NCBI GenBank assembly: GCA_036172665.1
Contig: CM069876.1
Span: 39,339,001 to 39,403,000 of the forward strand
Direction of reading: 5' to 3'
DNA length: 64,000 bases
From: Prosopocoilus inquinatus
Taxonomy: Eukaryota; Arthropoda; Insecta; Coleoptera; Lucanidae
Numbering within the stretch: the stretch's first letter is position 1; each line of letters starts with the position of its first letter. This document shows positions 29,760-42,000 of the stretch, one piece after another. The notes beneath the pieces were generated by a model. It did no database searches, was not told the DNA's origin, and saw nothing but the letters and a program-made list of their open reading frames with translations. The position numbers and the translations under genes are program-made.

Positions 29760-29770
29760 AATTCACTGAA

Positions 29771-29813
29771 AGCGAATACGTATTTCGGTAACGAAGTTAC
29801 CATCTTCAGCGCT
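29771..29813 (-). ncRNA. Hammerhead ribozyme-like motif 3' of Penelope-like ORF
   Basis: On the minus strand: GCG, then the core CTGAAGA, one extra T, stem II GGTAAC-TTC-GTTACC (six perfect pairs), GAA, the self-complementary mini stem III ATACGTAT, T as position 17, then CGC closing stem I. This is a type I hammerhead layout. It lies about 120 bp downstream of the GIY-YIG ORF stop on the same strand, where Penelope-like elements carry their terminal repeat. The extra nucleotide before stem II and the short stem I (4 bp) lower certainty about activity. Confidence 0.6.
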
Positions 29814-29929
29814 AAACTGATATTAAACTTTAAAACAACAAATAAACTAAACTAGACTAGCTGCACTCCCCCCCTCACTTTCTTTGTACCGTATTATGCA
29901 TGCAAAGCAAACCGGGATTCTTCGAAAAT

Positions 29930-30651
29930 CTAAAGGTCGAAGAGGCGAGAAGCGGTCGGCCCGGACTTCTCCAAATTCATTAATCTATTCCTATTTTTGT
30001 GAATCTCCAAGCTTTCGAAAGAATCTAGGTTTGTTTTGTTATTAATTTGTTTGATTAAATCTATTTTATTTACCGAATGATTGTTTTCAAGCATGTGTAA
30101 GGCAACACTGGATTTATCAAAGCGTTTGTATTTTAAATGAGCCAAGTGTTCTTTGAATCTAATTTTTAAGGATCTTTTTGTTTGCCCTACATAAATTTGA
30201 TCACAATTTTTACAACTAATTTTATATATACCTGATTTATCCTCCGAATCTACTTTATCTTTTGGATTTCCCAGCAACGATTTTAAGCTGTTATTGTTGG
30301 TGTAAACTATTCTTAAACCTAATTTTTTAAAAATTGTATTCAACCCTTTAGTATATTGAGGATAAAACGGCATTTTTACAATTTTCTTATAATCTACCTC
30401 ACCTATTTTGTCAGATTTTAGTGTGGTTATTTTATTAATCTCTAATTTTTGTTTTTGTTTTCTAATAATGTTATAGATTACATCGGGTTGGTAACCATTG
30501 TACGTGGCGATTTTAATAATTTCTTGAAGTTCTTTACTATAATTAACAGTTGATAAAGGGAATGTCAGCATCCTATGCACTAAGAAATTTAAGGCCGCTA
30601 ATTTATATTGTTTGCAATGATTTAAGATAACGGGGTTACTGTCAGATTGGT
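29930..30651 (-). pseudogene. Penelope-like polyprotein fragment: RT end and GIY-YIG endonuclease
   Basis: The frame is open from about 30651 to the stop at 29930. It starts with YKLAALNFLVHRMLTFPLS, the thumb/linker region, and continues to the GIY-YIG nuclease: GIYKISCKNCDQIYVGQTKR then SLKIRFKEHLAH. This includes the GIY and YVG tyrosines, the catalytic Arg in the KIRFKEH helix, and the Cys-x-x-Cys (CKNC) typical of Penelope elements. A downstream Glu-containing ESLEIHK segment follows. It ends RLFDL. No internal stops in this part, but without RT it cannot be autonomous. Mapped Met starts are not real starts. Confidence 0.85.
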
Positions 30652-30655
30652 TCAG

Positions 30656-30950
30656 GGATTCCCAACTTTTCTAAGCATCGACTAAAAATTTCCGTCGACC
30701 CTCATTCAAAAATTTACTTAAATTGCAGTCTGTGACTCTATTTAATCATATTTCAATTTTTTTCTTAATTCTTAGTTAAAAACGATCGTCTTTTGCAGTG
30801 GCGTAGCTACATGGGTTGTGGAAATTGCAAATTGCACAGGCGGCTGTCTAGAGCCCTTCCAAACTATATAAAAAAAAAATGCTTTGATCTGGCTTGAGTG
30901 AAAGCTTATTTGTATGCCACACTTCAAAAATTTCTAAAAAATGTGGTGTT
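30656..30950. mobile_element. Possible hAT-like and CAGTGGCGTAGC-type terminal fragments
   Basis: The stretch beginning CAGGGATTCCCAACTTT (30650) has a diverged relative at about 34722 (CAGGGATTACCAAACTTT) followed by a similar ATCGACTC phrase. Near 30796 GCAGTGGCGTAGCTACATGG resembles another transposon terminus, also seen inverted near 16860. Superfamilies are guesses. Confidence 0.35.
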
Positions 30951-30989
30951 ATTTTCAAATATAGATTAAAATCTGAATTAAATAAAAAG

Positions 30990-31640
30990 AAAAGAACCTT
31001 TTCCCAGCGCCATCTGTTAATCCGAGTTGTAAATTTTTAATTTGGCGGGAAAAGGTTCCAAAAAAAAAAAAAAAATGTCGTGAAAACAACTTCGATTAAA
31101 AAATTAAATTTTATGCTTAAAAAGTCACAGTGAAAGAATTTACAAACACATGTGGCGCCACCTTTTGCCTTGAGCCGTAATATTGCAGTCTTAAAAATAT
31201 GTCGTGAAAACAACTTCGAATAAATAAAATTTTATACGTAAAAAAGTTACACCGAAAAAATTTACAAACATGTGGCGCCATCTCTTGACCTGAGCCGCAA
31301 TGTAGTCTTTATACACCGGAAAACAAATGGAAAACCTGAAGAACATTTCCGTACAATGCTCTTTTTAAAACAACTTTAAATTTAAAAATATATTATATAT
31401 ATTTGTGGCGTCATCTGTTACCGTAACTTTGTCCTCTTTATTTTCGGGGAACCAATTTAAAGGCAACTAAAAAGCAAGAAAACTCAAGAAATAATGTTAC
31501 AGACAATTTCGAATAAGTTAATTTTAAACACACAAAATGGTTAGGAAAAAATTTCAAAGAAATATCAAACGTAAGCAGCACCATCTGTTAATCCGAGCCG
31601 TAAAATTGTCATTTGCCGGGAGAAGATTCCAAATAACGGA
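30990..31640. repeat. Degenerate tandem repeats with GGCGCCAyCT motif
   Basis: Several related units of roughly 110-130 bp carry ATGTCGTGAAAACAACTTCG, a TTTACAAACA(CA)TGTGGCGCCA phrase and a GAGCCG(T/C)AA phrase. The AGCGCCATCTGTTAATCCGAG phrase near 31007 returns near 31580. Confidence 0.6.
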
Positions 31641-31644
31641 AAAA

Positions 31645-32604
31645 TAACGTTTAAAAAAACAATGTCGTGGAAATATAAATAAAACAGAAAAATAAACAGA
31701 AACCTTGTTTACTGTTCGTCTGGAGCTCTTCAAACTTAGGCGCACGTTTCTCTCTCCACTAGCATTCAACTATCACTTTATTATTAACCATGTTATTATA
31801 TAGATCAAAAGTCAAACCCATTGCTTAAAATTTGTATTAAACTCAAAGTCTTGTAAAATAAAGAGACCACCCGAATAGAAACCCCAGCCAAGCTAGAGTC
31901 CACAGAAGGAAAAACTACTTGAAAGATTTGATTGATTGAAGGTTGATTTCTACTTAAAATGCACCTAGATACACCTAGATATCTACAAAATTTTATTTTT
32001 TCAATACCCTCTTACGCTTATGACAGGGTTTTAATTTGCGTCGATTTGCGTACACAGTTTCAAGCCTCGACGAATTTCCACGGCCTCCGTTCATTCTTTT
32101 CTCTTTTATTGATTAACGTGACCACGAAAAACATTACATTTTCCTTTTTTTTAAATGTAATTAGCTTATTGTTTTCCTCGTAGATATTCAATCAAACCCT
32201 TCGAGGACTCTAATTTGCGACTAATTCATTTGCAATATTTGTGATGTCCATTTCCCCGGCAGGTCGCTTATATATCCCGTTATTTCTCCGGAATTATATC
32301 TTCGGAAAAAAGTCAGTCTTTAGAATTCTCCAGCTCGCTGTACGTGGCCAGCCAGTGATGCCAAGTTGGCATGTTGCAATCATTACAATTTGGAAGATTC
32401 TTCGTGACAAAATGACTGCTGGAATTATTAGGATTCTTAAATCTTAAAACTCTGGCTGAACTACAATTTGTCACTTGCCATCTGTTTGTTGTATTGATAA
32501 CGCTAATTATGTTGATATATTTCATGACAAGTTGCCCTAAGTTTCACTGGTTGTTAAGTATTAAATAAATTCTTGTGCTTTATGCATTAATCATTATTAT
32601 ATAC
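31645..32604. other. Intergenic DNA
   Basis: No gene or clear repeat recognised. Confidence 0.35.
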
Positions 32605-32719
32605 GAACAGATAAAACAGCGACATCTTACGCTCGCTTTTTGACCTAACATTGCAGTAGGATAGACAAATTGAAGCGGATTTGCTCCAATCAAAAACGAT
32701 TTGCAACAAAATTTTTGTT
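32605..32719 (-). mobile_element. Internally deleted copy of the hammerhead-carrying element, with 12-bp target duplication
   Basis: Minus-strand copy sharing both ends with the element at 55796-56475: it begins AAAATTTTGTTGCAAATCG and ends GTCGCTGTTTTATCTGTTC, including the AATTTGTCTATCCTACTGCA and AGGTCAAAAAGCGA phrases. The hammerhead portion is deleted. It is flanked by identical ATTATTATATAC at 32593-32604 and 32720-32731, an exact though low-complexity target duplication. Confidence 0.75.
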
Positions 32720-33054
32720 ATTATTATATACCTTTTTTGTTCCCTATTTTTCGGACTTTCCTGTTGGCCGATGGTACCAATTAATAAAAATTTGATGTCT
32801 CCTGGTGATTGGTTTTGGTTGAAAGGAACATGAAAAATATCTCGTACCCAAAATCTTTGACACTTTTCTCCCTTTGATAAGCCGCTTTTACGTGTCACTT
32901 TCATTCTTAGTTGGAAATGCATTCGCATGTCCTGCGTACGCTTTTTAAATTCTTTGATTTTATACGAATTTGTATACAGAATAAACAATAAAACGTCTTT
33001 CATTCATAATATTTACAATATAATAACAATTTCTGTCTTGCCTCCATCTTCCTT

Positions 33055-33345
33055 TTTTCAAAGTCAAATGAAACAATCTGTATATAATGGTAATAATTTA
33101 TTACTATACAGAATGTTTCATTCATTATATACCATTATATACAGATCTTCTTTTTTTCAAAATCGAATGACACAATCTGTATATAATGGTAATAATTTAT
33201 TACCATTATAATTTATTACCATTATATACAGATTGTGTCATTCGATTTTGAAAAAAAGAAGATCTGTATATAATGGTGTATAATGGTATATAATGGTAAT
33301 AAATTATTACCATTATATACAGATTGTTTCATTCGATTTTGATTA
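33055..33345. repeat. Cluster of inverted copies of TCTGTATATAATGGTAATAA
   Basis: At least five alternating forward and inverted copies of a short unit joining a TCATTCGATTTTGA phrase to CTGTATATAATGG. Nearly the whole stretch can pair with itself. Short frames here are by-products of the palindromes. Confidence 0.75.
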
Positions 33346-33429
33346 TTATTACTAATAATAGTCAAACCTCCAGAATTGTGCATGTTTATCCAGAATTTTA
33401 AGAGGTGGTACAGCAAACATACTAATTTA

Positions 33430-34990
33430 AAAACGTTTCATGTTAATTGTTCTCTAATAAGTCATTTCTTGCGTGGAGCTTTTTAACACTACGACAAAAT
33501 AAGAAACTATAGAAGAAATCATAAGCTGCTAGAATGTGACAATGCCAAAAAATTTCTTGTTCATTTACTTTTTATCTTTTTTTTTTCTTTTTCAAACCTT
33601 TATTAAACATTTATTAATGCAACGCTCTGTAGATAAAGTTTGGTTAACCGATTTGAGTAAAATAATTGCCTATACGACTATCATTAAATAATGAATCACG
33701 TCATATTTTTCGTTGTGCAGGACTGTACATTCGATTAATTTATTTAGCCGACAAGCGATTGTAACCGTTGATTAATTAAGGGATGAATTCAAAAATAGAG
33801 AATTATCCATGATATTAGTGGCCTTGAGTCGCCATAAAAGTTATACGTTCAAATATTTATTTATTTAAATATTTATTGTGATTTAAGGCACATCTCTCTC
33901 ATCGATTTTCGATTAAACCAGTAGATACGTATTTATTTAATAAATATTTGTGTGGCCCATTGACTTAAGATTAATTAATGTTTAAATTTATTGAAGTCAA
34001 GTCTTGTCCGATGAAATATGTAAGAAAATAGTTTTTAAATTTTAATATGGACACTGTAAAATCGCAATTAACACTTTGCGTTTCGCTATCGTTTTGTGTC
34101 TTCGTCAGGAATGAAAAAATATAGGAGCATTATATTTTTTCGCATTTTCTCAGATAAATTAATTATTTGTTACCATTTCTATCTGTAATATGTACATCGA
34201 AGTAAGTCCATAAGAAAAAAAATTGATCCACTGTTACCCACAAAACTTTTTTGCTTACATCAGCCGAGTTTTGGGTAATTAATGTACATTGGTAACCCTG
34301 TAGTTGTGATATTTTCGTCTTTAAGATTAGCATAAACGCAAGAATACTGTCAGAGGTTAAAAACTGAACACAAAAGCATTTCAAATGACTGACGTTAATC
34401 TCTGTCGCATAAATTACATACCTACTTACAACATTGCTTACGAAGCATACACGGTTAATTGACGCTTCGTTTTGATAAGACGATAACTTTTAGGAAATGT
34501 TTAAAAATAAATTACTGAACTATTTAAAAACGAGTGGCAAAGCAGAAAAACCGCAGACAATTTTCTTTCAGGCAAAGTTTGATTAAATATTATTCCTTCA
34601 TCTTCATTTTAGCTTTATACAGAGTGTATCTGCTTTATTGATGGGAGCGTATCTTCATAACGAAAAAAATAATATTGAATAATATTTATATTGTACTTTA
34701 CTTAACCAAAGTATATATAACAACAGGGATTACCAAACTTTTTTTAGGCATCGACTCCCTCTCAAATTTAATTAATATTTCTTAAACGGTCAGTGTAAAA
34801 ATAGTAACAGTACATTTTTGAATGTTGTAAATTGCAACATGTGATTGTATTTAACCATATTTAAAAAAAAAATTATAAACCGATGCCTCTTCTTAGTTCA
34901 ATCTGACTTTATTTTATATTTGAGTTATTATTGTTTTTTCTCTTGTTCAAGCTTTAGGTTAAAGATTCTTCATTGTTCTTGATTCGATTT
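33430..34990. other. AT-rich intergenic DNA
   Basis: No gene recognised. A diverged relative of the 30650 fragment lies at about 34722-34890. Confidence 0.35.
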
Positions 34991-34999
34991 AACTTACAA

Positions 35000-36603
35000 T
35001 TAGTTTTATGGAATTTGAATTTCACCTAATTAATCGTCCTTTTAACTTCATCGCTGACCATTTTATTTTGTTTTTAATCCTTGTTTTACCTTATTTAATT
35101 CAACTTTTAATACAATCAAATGATCCGCCTTTGTTTTTTCTTTTATTCGATTTGTTTCTATTCGTAACTATTAGCTCATCTAAAAAGAAAGTTTTTCATC
35201 AGACAAAACTTGACCTTAATTATCAGCTTATCTTAAAAAAATGTGTCCGCATTGACTGCCTTGCGCGTGATTGCGTATGAGACAACAGCATCGCTGTTAT
35301 CCACTTTCTTCGCACAATTTAAGGTCAAAATATCATTAGCCTCGTGATGGTGCGTCTAAAACTGTATTAATTTATCATCTTTTGTTTTTTCTTTTGTTTG
35401 GTTTTATTAGACGCGATTTTATTTTTTAATTATTAACTGATCGTCTTTTTGTTTAATAATTACAGATTAAATTTTTGTTTTTATTACAATTGCTTAGTTC
35501 TATTGTTACTTTTATAAAAAAAATATTTTTATTCGACTTGTACTGTATTGCATTTTATTATTATTATTATTATCTTTAATTCTTTGTTTCTTCATTTATT
35601 TGATTTTATTTGATATCATTGCTTTGTTTTTTTTTCTTTTTCTCGATTTCAGTTTATTTTAGTTTATATTTGAGTTTTTAAGGTCAATTTCTTCGGACCC
35701 AAAGCCGTATCAATTTATCAGCTTTTGCTTGTTCTTTTGTTTGATTATTATATTTATATTGACACGACTTTATTTTATTTTTATTTTATTAACTATCATC
35801 TTTTTCTTTAATATTTACATATTAAGTTTTTGATTATATTAAAATTTGTTAGTTTTATTGTTACTTTTACACAATTTTTATTTTTTGATCGTCTTTTGTT
35901 TTTTTCCTCTTTATTCGATTTCAGTTCATTTTATTTTACATTTGAATCCTATCGATCGATTGCCATTTTTGTTTTTTCTTGTATTAGATATGACTTCATT
36001 TTACACAGTTTTTATTTTTGATTCGATTTATATTGCATGTTATTATTATTATCTCCTGCTTTTCGTTTCTTCTTTTGTTTGATTTTACTTGACAGGACTG
36101 ATCGTGTTTTTTGTTTCTTCCACTCAATTTCAGTTTATTTTATTCTACATTTGAATTCCATCGATTGACCGCCATTCTCTTTTTTCTTGTATTCGATTCG
36201 ATTTGCATATCATTATCTCTTGCTTTTTGTTTTTTCTTTTATTTAATTTTATTTGACATGGTTGATCGTAATTTGTTTCTTTTTTCTTTTACTCCATTTC
36301 AGTTCATTTTGTTTTACATTTGAGTTTCATGGATCGACTATCATTTTTGTTTTTTCTTATATTAGAATTGACTTCATTTTGCAATTTTTTTATTTTTCAT
36401 TCGATTTGTATTGCACATTATTATTAACTCTTCTTTTTTGTTTTTTATTTTCTTTGATTTTATTTGACATGATTCATCGTCTTTTGTTTTTGCTTTTACT
36501 CGATTTAATTTTATTTCATTTTACATTCGAATCCCATTTTTGTTTTTTCTTGTATTATATTGTTACACATTTTTAATTTTTATTTGATATATATTGCACT
36601 GTA

Positions 36604-36637
<34 letters not shown>

Positions 36638-37370
36638 CCTTGCTTTTTGTTTCTCCTTTTGTTTGACTTTATTTGATATAATTGATCGTTTTGTTTTGTT
36701 TTGTTTTTTGCTTTCACTTGATTTTTTGTTTATTTTATTTTACATTTTAATCCCATTGATGGACCGGAATTTTTGTTTTTTCTTAAATTTGATTTTATTT
36801 CGTTTTACATAATTTTTAATTTTTATTCCTATCTCTTGTTTTTTATTTCTTGCTTTTTCGATTTTGTCTTTTGTTTTTTTTTCTTTTACTCGATTACAGT
36901 TTATTTTATTTTATTTTACATTTTAATCCCATCGATTGACCGTCATTTTTGTTTTGTCTTATATTCAATGTGAATTCATTTTATTTTTTTATTTTATTAA
37001 CTAATCGTCTTTTTTCTTTAATATTTACATGTTAAATTTTTAATTATGAAAATATTCGTCAGTTTTTTTTTATCTTCGGCTTAACTTCATCGCTGATCGT
37101 TTTTTTTACGTTATTCGATTTGGCTGTATTTTATTTTTATTTTGATAATCAATTGATCGCCTTTTCTTCTCTTTTATTCGAGTTGACATCATTTAATTTA
37201 TTTATTATTTGCTCGACGGCGGCAACTTAAATGCAATTGTAGAATTTTTTAATTTAAATTTATTTAACATTATTATTCGAAAATTTTCTTTTTCTATGTT
37301 CGTCACTCTACAATGTTTAATTTATTAATTTATTATTGTTCGTAAAATTTCTTTCTTTTTAATAAAAAAA
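35000..37370. repeat. T-rich degenerate satellite (about 180-190-bp periodicity)
   Basis: Strong strand asymmetry: the plus strand is T-rich for over 2 kb. Recurring phrases include TCAGTTCATTTTATTTTACA, TTTGAATCC, ATCGATTGACCG and TTTTTGTTTTTTCTTGTATT, seen near 35920, 36130, 36300, 36500, 36730 and 36900. A (TTA)n run lies at about 36608-36638. Many phenylalanine-rich frames here are compositional. The GATCGTCTTTTGTTTTT phrase also appears inverted in the GCSH intron 2 satellite. Confidence 0.7.
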
Positions 37371-37389
37371 AAAAAAAAAACTAGTTAGG

Positions 37390-37605
37390 TAAGCAGGCGT
37401 CCACTAGACAAAAAATTCAACAAATTCATAAATCCCACCCCTTAAAAGACCCCCACAGGTCCATCAACCCCAGGCGCAGGCGTTTAGTAGACAAGAATTC
37501 GTAAATCCCACCTCTTAACGTACCCCTACAGGTCCATCGACCCCGACCTGTAAGTTCATCGACCCATTTCCAGTCTTCATCGACCCCATTGGGAACTCCC
37601 GGCCT
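37390..37605. repeat. Short direct repeat (CCCACCYCTTAA...ACAGGTCCATC)
   Basis: An approximately 85-bp unit with GTAAATCCCACCTCTTAACG then CCCCTACAGGTCCATCGACC is present twice (near 37430 and 37505), followed by shorter TCATCGACCC echoes. Confidence 0.55.
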
Positions 37606-37679
37606 GCAAGAGGCAATCGTTTATTATACAACACAGACATTTTTTAAAATTATTTCAAATGATCTCCAAGCATACAGTT

Positions 37680-38783
37680 AAGAATATTCAATGTTGACAC
37701 AGTGCTTTAAATTCGTAAAATTATTACGTATTACAAAAATGAGACAAAATATACCGGTCGTTGTTGTAAAGTGAGAACGTAGCCAATGTGCAGGTTGGGC
37801 CAAATTTGACACTTTTAAACGGAAACACCTATCTCTAGATGAGTTAGACACAAACTGACCTCGGTGTCTGGAGCTCGATTTTTTTAACAAGTTTAATGGT
37901 AAAAACCACATTTCGGTATCTTGAACTATTTAGAATCTACGGCGTGCTTTTAGAAATTGTGCGATTTCTAAATACCTTTACAACTTTTTTGTTTCTGAAA
38001 ATTTTCCATTTCTGTAAAAACTTCTTTAAGGCACCTTTTAACGTAGAATCCACTTCTGATTGTCATATTTTTCTAAGACGCATAGTTTTTGAGATATAAG
38101 CTAAACTTCTGATTGTTTATATGGAACATCCTGTATATTTTCACATTTTTGAAAAGAGAATAGAATTACCTTTCCAAAAATATAAAACACTTGGTATATT
38201 AATCAAAAAGTATGCGAGATATAGAGTTTTAAATATTTTTTATAATATACAAGTAGGCTACGACTGATGATTATTAAAGAAATACGTTCATGGTAGACTC
38301 TTTCAACGGTACTTCCGGAGGGTGTGGCGTTTCCTATTCATAACGTATTCCTACATCAAAATACTGCCTACTTGTCTTCGTTGTATTTCTATGATCTCTG
38401 TTTGATTCAACGAACGGTATATGAGTGATCAGTAAACTGTGACTTGCTTGGGTTTAAATTATTTCTTAGAATCATCCCAAGAGCGATATAAAAATCTTCG
38501 TCTTCGTTTATCTTCACGACAGACTCCACGGTTGACCTGAAAAGTGTGAATTTGCATTCGTCCGAGCACGCGATCCATTTCGCAAGTTTCGCGTTTTTCC
38601 ACCGAAAACTTTTATCATCTCCACCACCTCGAACCCACTACAAATAAGTGCGCAAACGTGGCCAACCCATCAGTTCCGAAACTTACACCAAGGTGGCCAG
38701 CAGTAGTTCGCAGCAGCGCTCAACTTCAAAGTAAACGCGAGGAGTGCGCGTGTGTCCCGACGCCGACGACGACGAAGACGACG
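37680..38783 (+). promoter_or_regulatory. Upstream region and 5' UTR of AcCoAS
   Basis: GC content rises from about 38500 towards the ATG at 38784. The reading frame is open upstream to about 38658 without an ATG, ending in a (GAC)n-like stretch just before the start. Promoter elements are not assigned. Confidence 0.35.
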
Positions 38784-39094
38784 ATGCCGTCTGAGAAATC
38801 CATCTATCTGCCTGACAAGGCGCTCTCGAAAAACGCCTACGTCTCCACCGTCGCCCAATACAACACCCTGTACAACAAATCCCTGGATAACCCCGAGGAA
38901 TTCTGGGGGGAGATCGCCAGACAGTTCCACTGGGAGAACCCCATTAACTATGACAGGTTCTTCAGGTATAACTTCGACATCAGGAAAGGTCCAATTTACA
39001 CGAAGTGGTTCGATGGTGCCACCACCAACGTATCCTATAATGTCCTGGACAGGAACATAAGGAACGGGCACGGGGATAAAGTCGCCTTCTACTG
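38784..39094 (+). CDS. AcCoAS: AcCoAS exon 1
   Basis: Starts [20 protein letters not shown] and covers the N-terminal ACAS domain ([40 protein letters not shown]). It ends in phase 2 at TG|GTCAGT. The ATG at 38784 is chosen because MPxEKSIY is the start of insect orthologues. Confidence 0.95.
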
Positions 39095-42000
39095 GTCAGT
39101 ACCTACTTGCAAGTATCTATTTATAAAAATTCATTGAGTCTGTGCAGACTGCAGACGAAAACTGGTCGATAGGACGACCCGTTTCAGAGATATTGATCGA
39201 AATGCACATCTGAAAATCCACGGGCTATAACTGAAACGCGCCTGAAATTTCGATTGGTGGCGGCGGCGGCGTCGCGGCGCTCCGAGCTTTTATAAACGGA
39301 TCATACGAATTCGTGTGATTGCGATTGGTCGAAGGATCACACCACATGGTCTCATGATGTCGTGATCCTACGGTTTCAGGACACTTTATAATCGTCCTCT
39401 ATCGTTATATTATTTCCTGAAATTAATTAAAAAAAAAAAAACAGAAATGCAAACTAGAGCCCATACGTTTCACCTTGTACCATAAATCCCTTGCGACACA
39501 ATTATTGTTTTGACAATGGAATATTACAAGGGTGATAAATTTAGAAGGAAGTGGAAGTGGCCTTAAACTACTACTAACTTTCCTGAAATTAATAATAAGA
39601 AAAAAAAAACAGAAATGCAAACTAAGGCCACACTGATTAACCTTCTTGTAAATTTCTCTGCGCCATAAATCCCTTGCGACACAATTATTGTTTTGACAAT
39701 GGAATATTACAAGGGTGATAAATTTACAAGGAAGTGGCAGGGGACTAAAACTATTAGTAACTTTCCTGAAATTAATAATAAAAAAAAGGAAATGCAAACT
39801 AAGGCCACACTGATTAACCTTCTTGTAAATTTCTCTGCGCCATAAATCCCTTGCGACGACACAATGATTGTTTTGACAATGGAATATTACAAGGGTGATA
39901 AATTTACAAGGCAGTGGAAGTGACCTTAAACTACTACTAACTTTCCTCAAATTAATAATTAAAAAAAACAGAAGTGCAAACTAAAGTCACATTGTTTCAC
40001 CTTCTTGTAAATTTATCTGCGCCATAAAATCCTCGGGAGACAATTATTGTTTCGACAAGGGAGACGAAATTATAAGGAAGTCAAAAGACTTTAAACTACC
40101 ACTGAGAATTGAAAATTGCTGTACATTTTACAAAATTTAAAAAAATGCAGACGAAGATCCAGAAAGCTAAAAATATCCTAAATTGGCAATTAATTATTTT
40201 TATTTTTTTTTAATTACGCAACGCCCTAAAATTTTAACAGTTACTTTAATGACGTGCAAACAAACTTTCTATCATGAATACTTAATATTAACTAAAAACT
40301 TCTCAATCGATTTCTAGTAATTAAAGTCGCCCGAAGAAGAGGATTAAAATTAATTAGAGTTTTCTTTCTGCAAATGTCAGATGGCTTATTATTATTTCAT
40401 AATAAATTGAAATATAAAAGAGTAAGCATGAAATATTAATAAAAATGTAATTCTGTTATTTTAACAATGGAATATTACAAGGGAGATAAATTTACAAGGA
40501 AGTGAAATGGACTCGAACTACTACTACTAAAAATTGAAAATTGAAAAATCGCTGTATATTTTACAAAATTTAAAAAAAATGCAGACGAAGAGAGCTAAAA
40601 ATATCTTAAATTGGCAATTAATTATTTTTATTTTTTTTTAAAGTTATGTAACGCCCAAAAATCTTAACAGCTACTTAAATGACGTGCAAACAAACTTTCT
40701 ATCACGAATATTTAATATTATTTAATTGGCGAACTTTGCAATCAAACTTCTGGTGATAATTAAAAACGTCCGAAGATGAGGATTAAAAATTAATTAAGAG
40801 TTTCTTTTCTGTAAATTTCCGATGGCTTATTATTATTTCATAATAAATTGAAACATAGAAGAGTAAGCATTAATTAAGTACTAATAAAAATGTAATTCTA
40901 TTGTTTTAACAATGAAATATTACAAAGGAGATAAATTTACAAGGAAGTGAAATGGACTTAAACTATTACTACTAAGAATTGAAAATTGAAAAATTAGCAA
41001 TTAATTATTTTTATTTTTTTTTAAGTTATGTAACGCCCAAAAATCTTAACAGTTACTTAAATGACGTGCAAACAAACTTTCTATCACGAATATTTAATAT
41101 TATTTAATTGGCGAACTTTGCAATCAAACTTCTGGTGATAATTAAAAACGTCCGAAGATGAGGATTAAAAATTAATTAAGAGTTTTTTTTTTCTGCGAAT
41201 ATCCGATGGCATATTATTATTATTTTATAATAAATGGAAGCCTAGAAAAGTACGCATAAATAATAAAATAAAGTGGCTCAGTAAATGTCGCCTGAATACG
41301 TAGGCAACACAATTTACAGATCTGTTAAGTGGGTTATCTCTGTATAGGTTGATTAGATGACATGCAAACTAACTTTCTGTATCTAACATTAATTAATTAT
41401 CCAAAATTTTGCAATCATTTTCTAGTAATTAGAGCCTCCCAAATATGAAGGTTAAAAATTAATTAGGATTTTATTTTTACGTATAGCGGATGATTAGTTC
41501 AATAAAATGAAACGAAAGCATAGCAATACTAAACTAAATGGATTAACGTTGCAGGCAACCCAATTTACAGATTTGCTGAGTTAGTTGCCTCTACATCTGA
41601 TGATTAGACAAAGTCCAAACAAACTGTCTGTACTTAATATTAATTAATTATCGAAATTGTTAAAGCTATCCGAATTTCATTTCTACCAACATGGGATGGT
41701 TTATTTCAGTAAAAAAAAAAAAACACAGAAATGCAAACTAAGGCCCCAAAGCTTCACTTTCTAGTAAATTGATCTACACCATAAAATCCTTGGAAGACAA
41801 TGAAATATTATAAGGCAGATAAATTTGCAAAAAAAGTGAAATGGCCTTAAAATACTATTAAGAATTGAAAATTGAAAAATTGCTGTATACAATTTTACAA
41901 AATTTAAACAAAATTCAGACAAAGATGTATAGAGCTAAAAATATCTTAATTTAGCAATTCATTATTTTTATTTTTATGCAAATTGCCCGAGTATGTAGGC

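Larger units (their letters stand above)
29760..30655 (-). mobile_element. Penelope-like element, 5'-truncated
   Basis: Contains the C-terminal part of a Penelope-like polyprotein with a GIY-YIG endonuclease domain, plus the hammerhead-like motif after it. The catalytic RT blocks are missing; homology begins near 30651. At that point sequence changes to an AT-rich segment starting CAGGGATTCCCAACTTTT on the plus strand. Confidence 0.8.

Noticed and set aside
32927..33416. Frames with repeated QSVYNGNNLLPL peptides
   Set aside because: Peptide repetition comes directly from the palindromic DNA repeat.
35830..36973. Several Phe/Leu-rich plus-strand frames that look like membrane proteins
   Set aside because: They come from the T-rich satellite and have no conserved motifs or splice context.
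38658..38783. Upstream extension of the AcCoAS frame
   Set aside because: No ATG in this part; orthologues start at MPxEKSIY, matching the ATG at 38784.
39423..39950. 175-codon minus-strand frame
   Set aside because: It spans three copies of a tandem repeat and its protein repeats the same segment; composition is repeat-driven.
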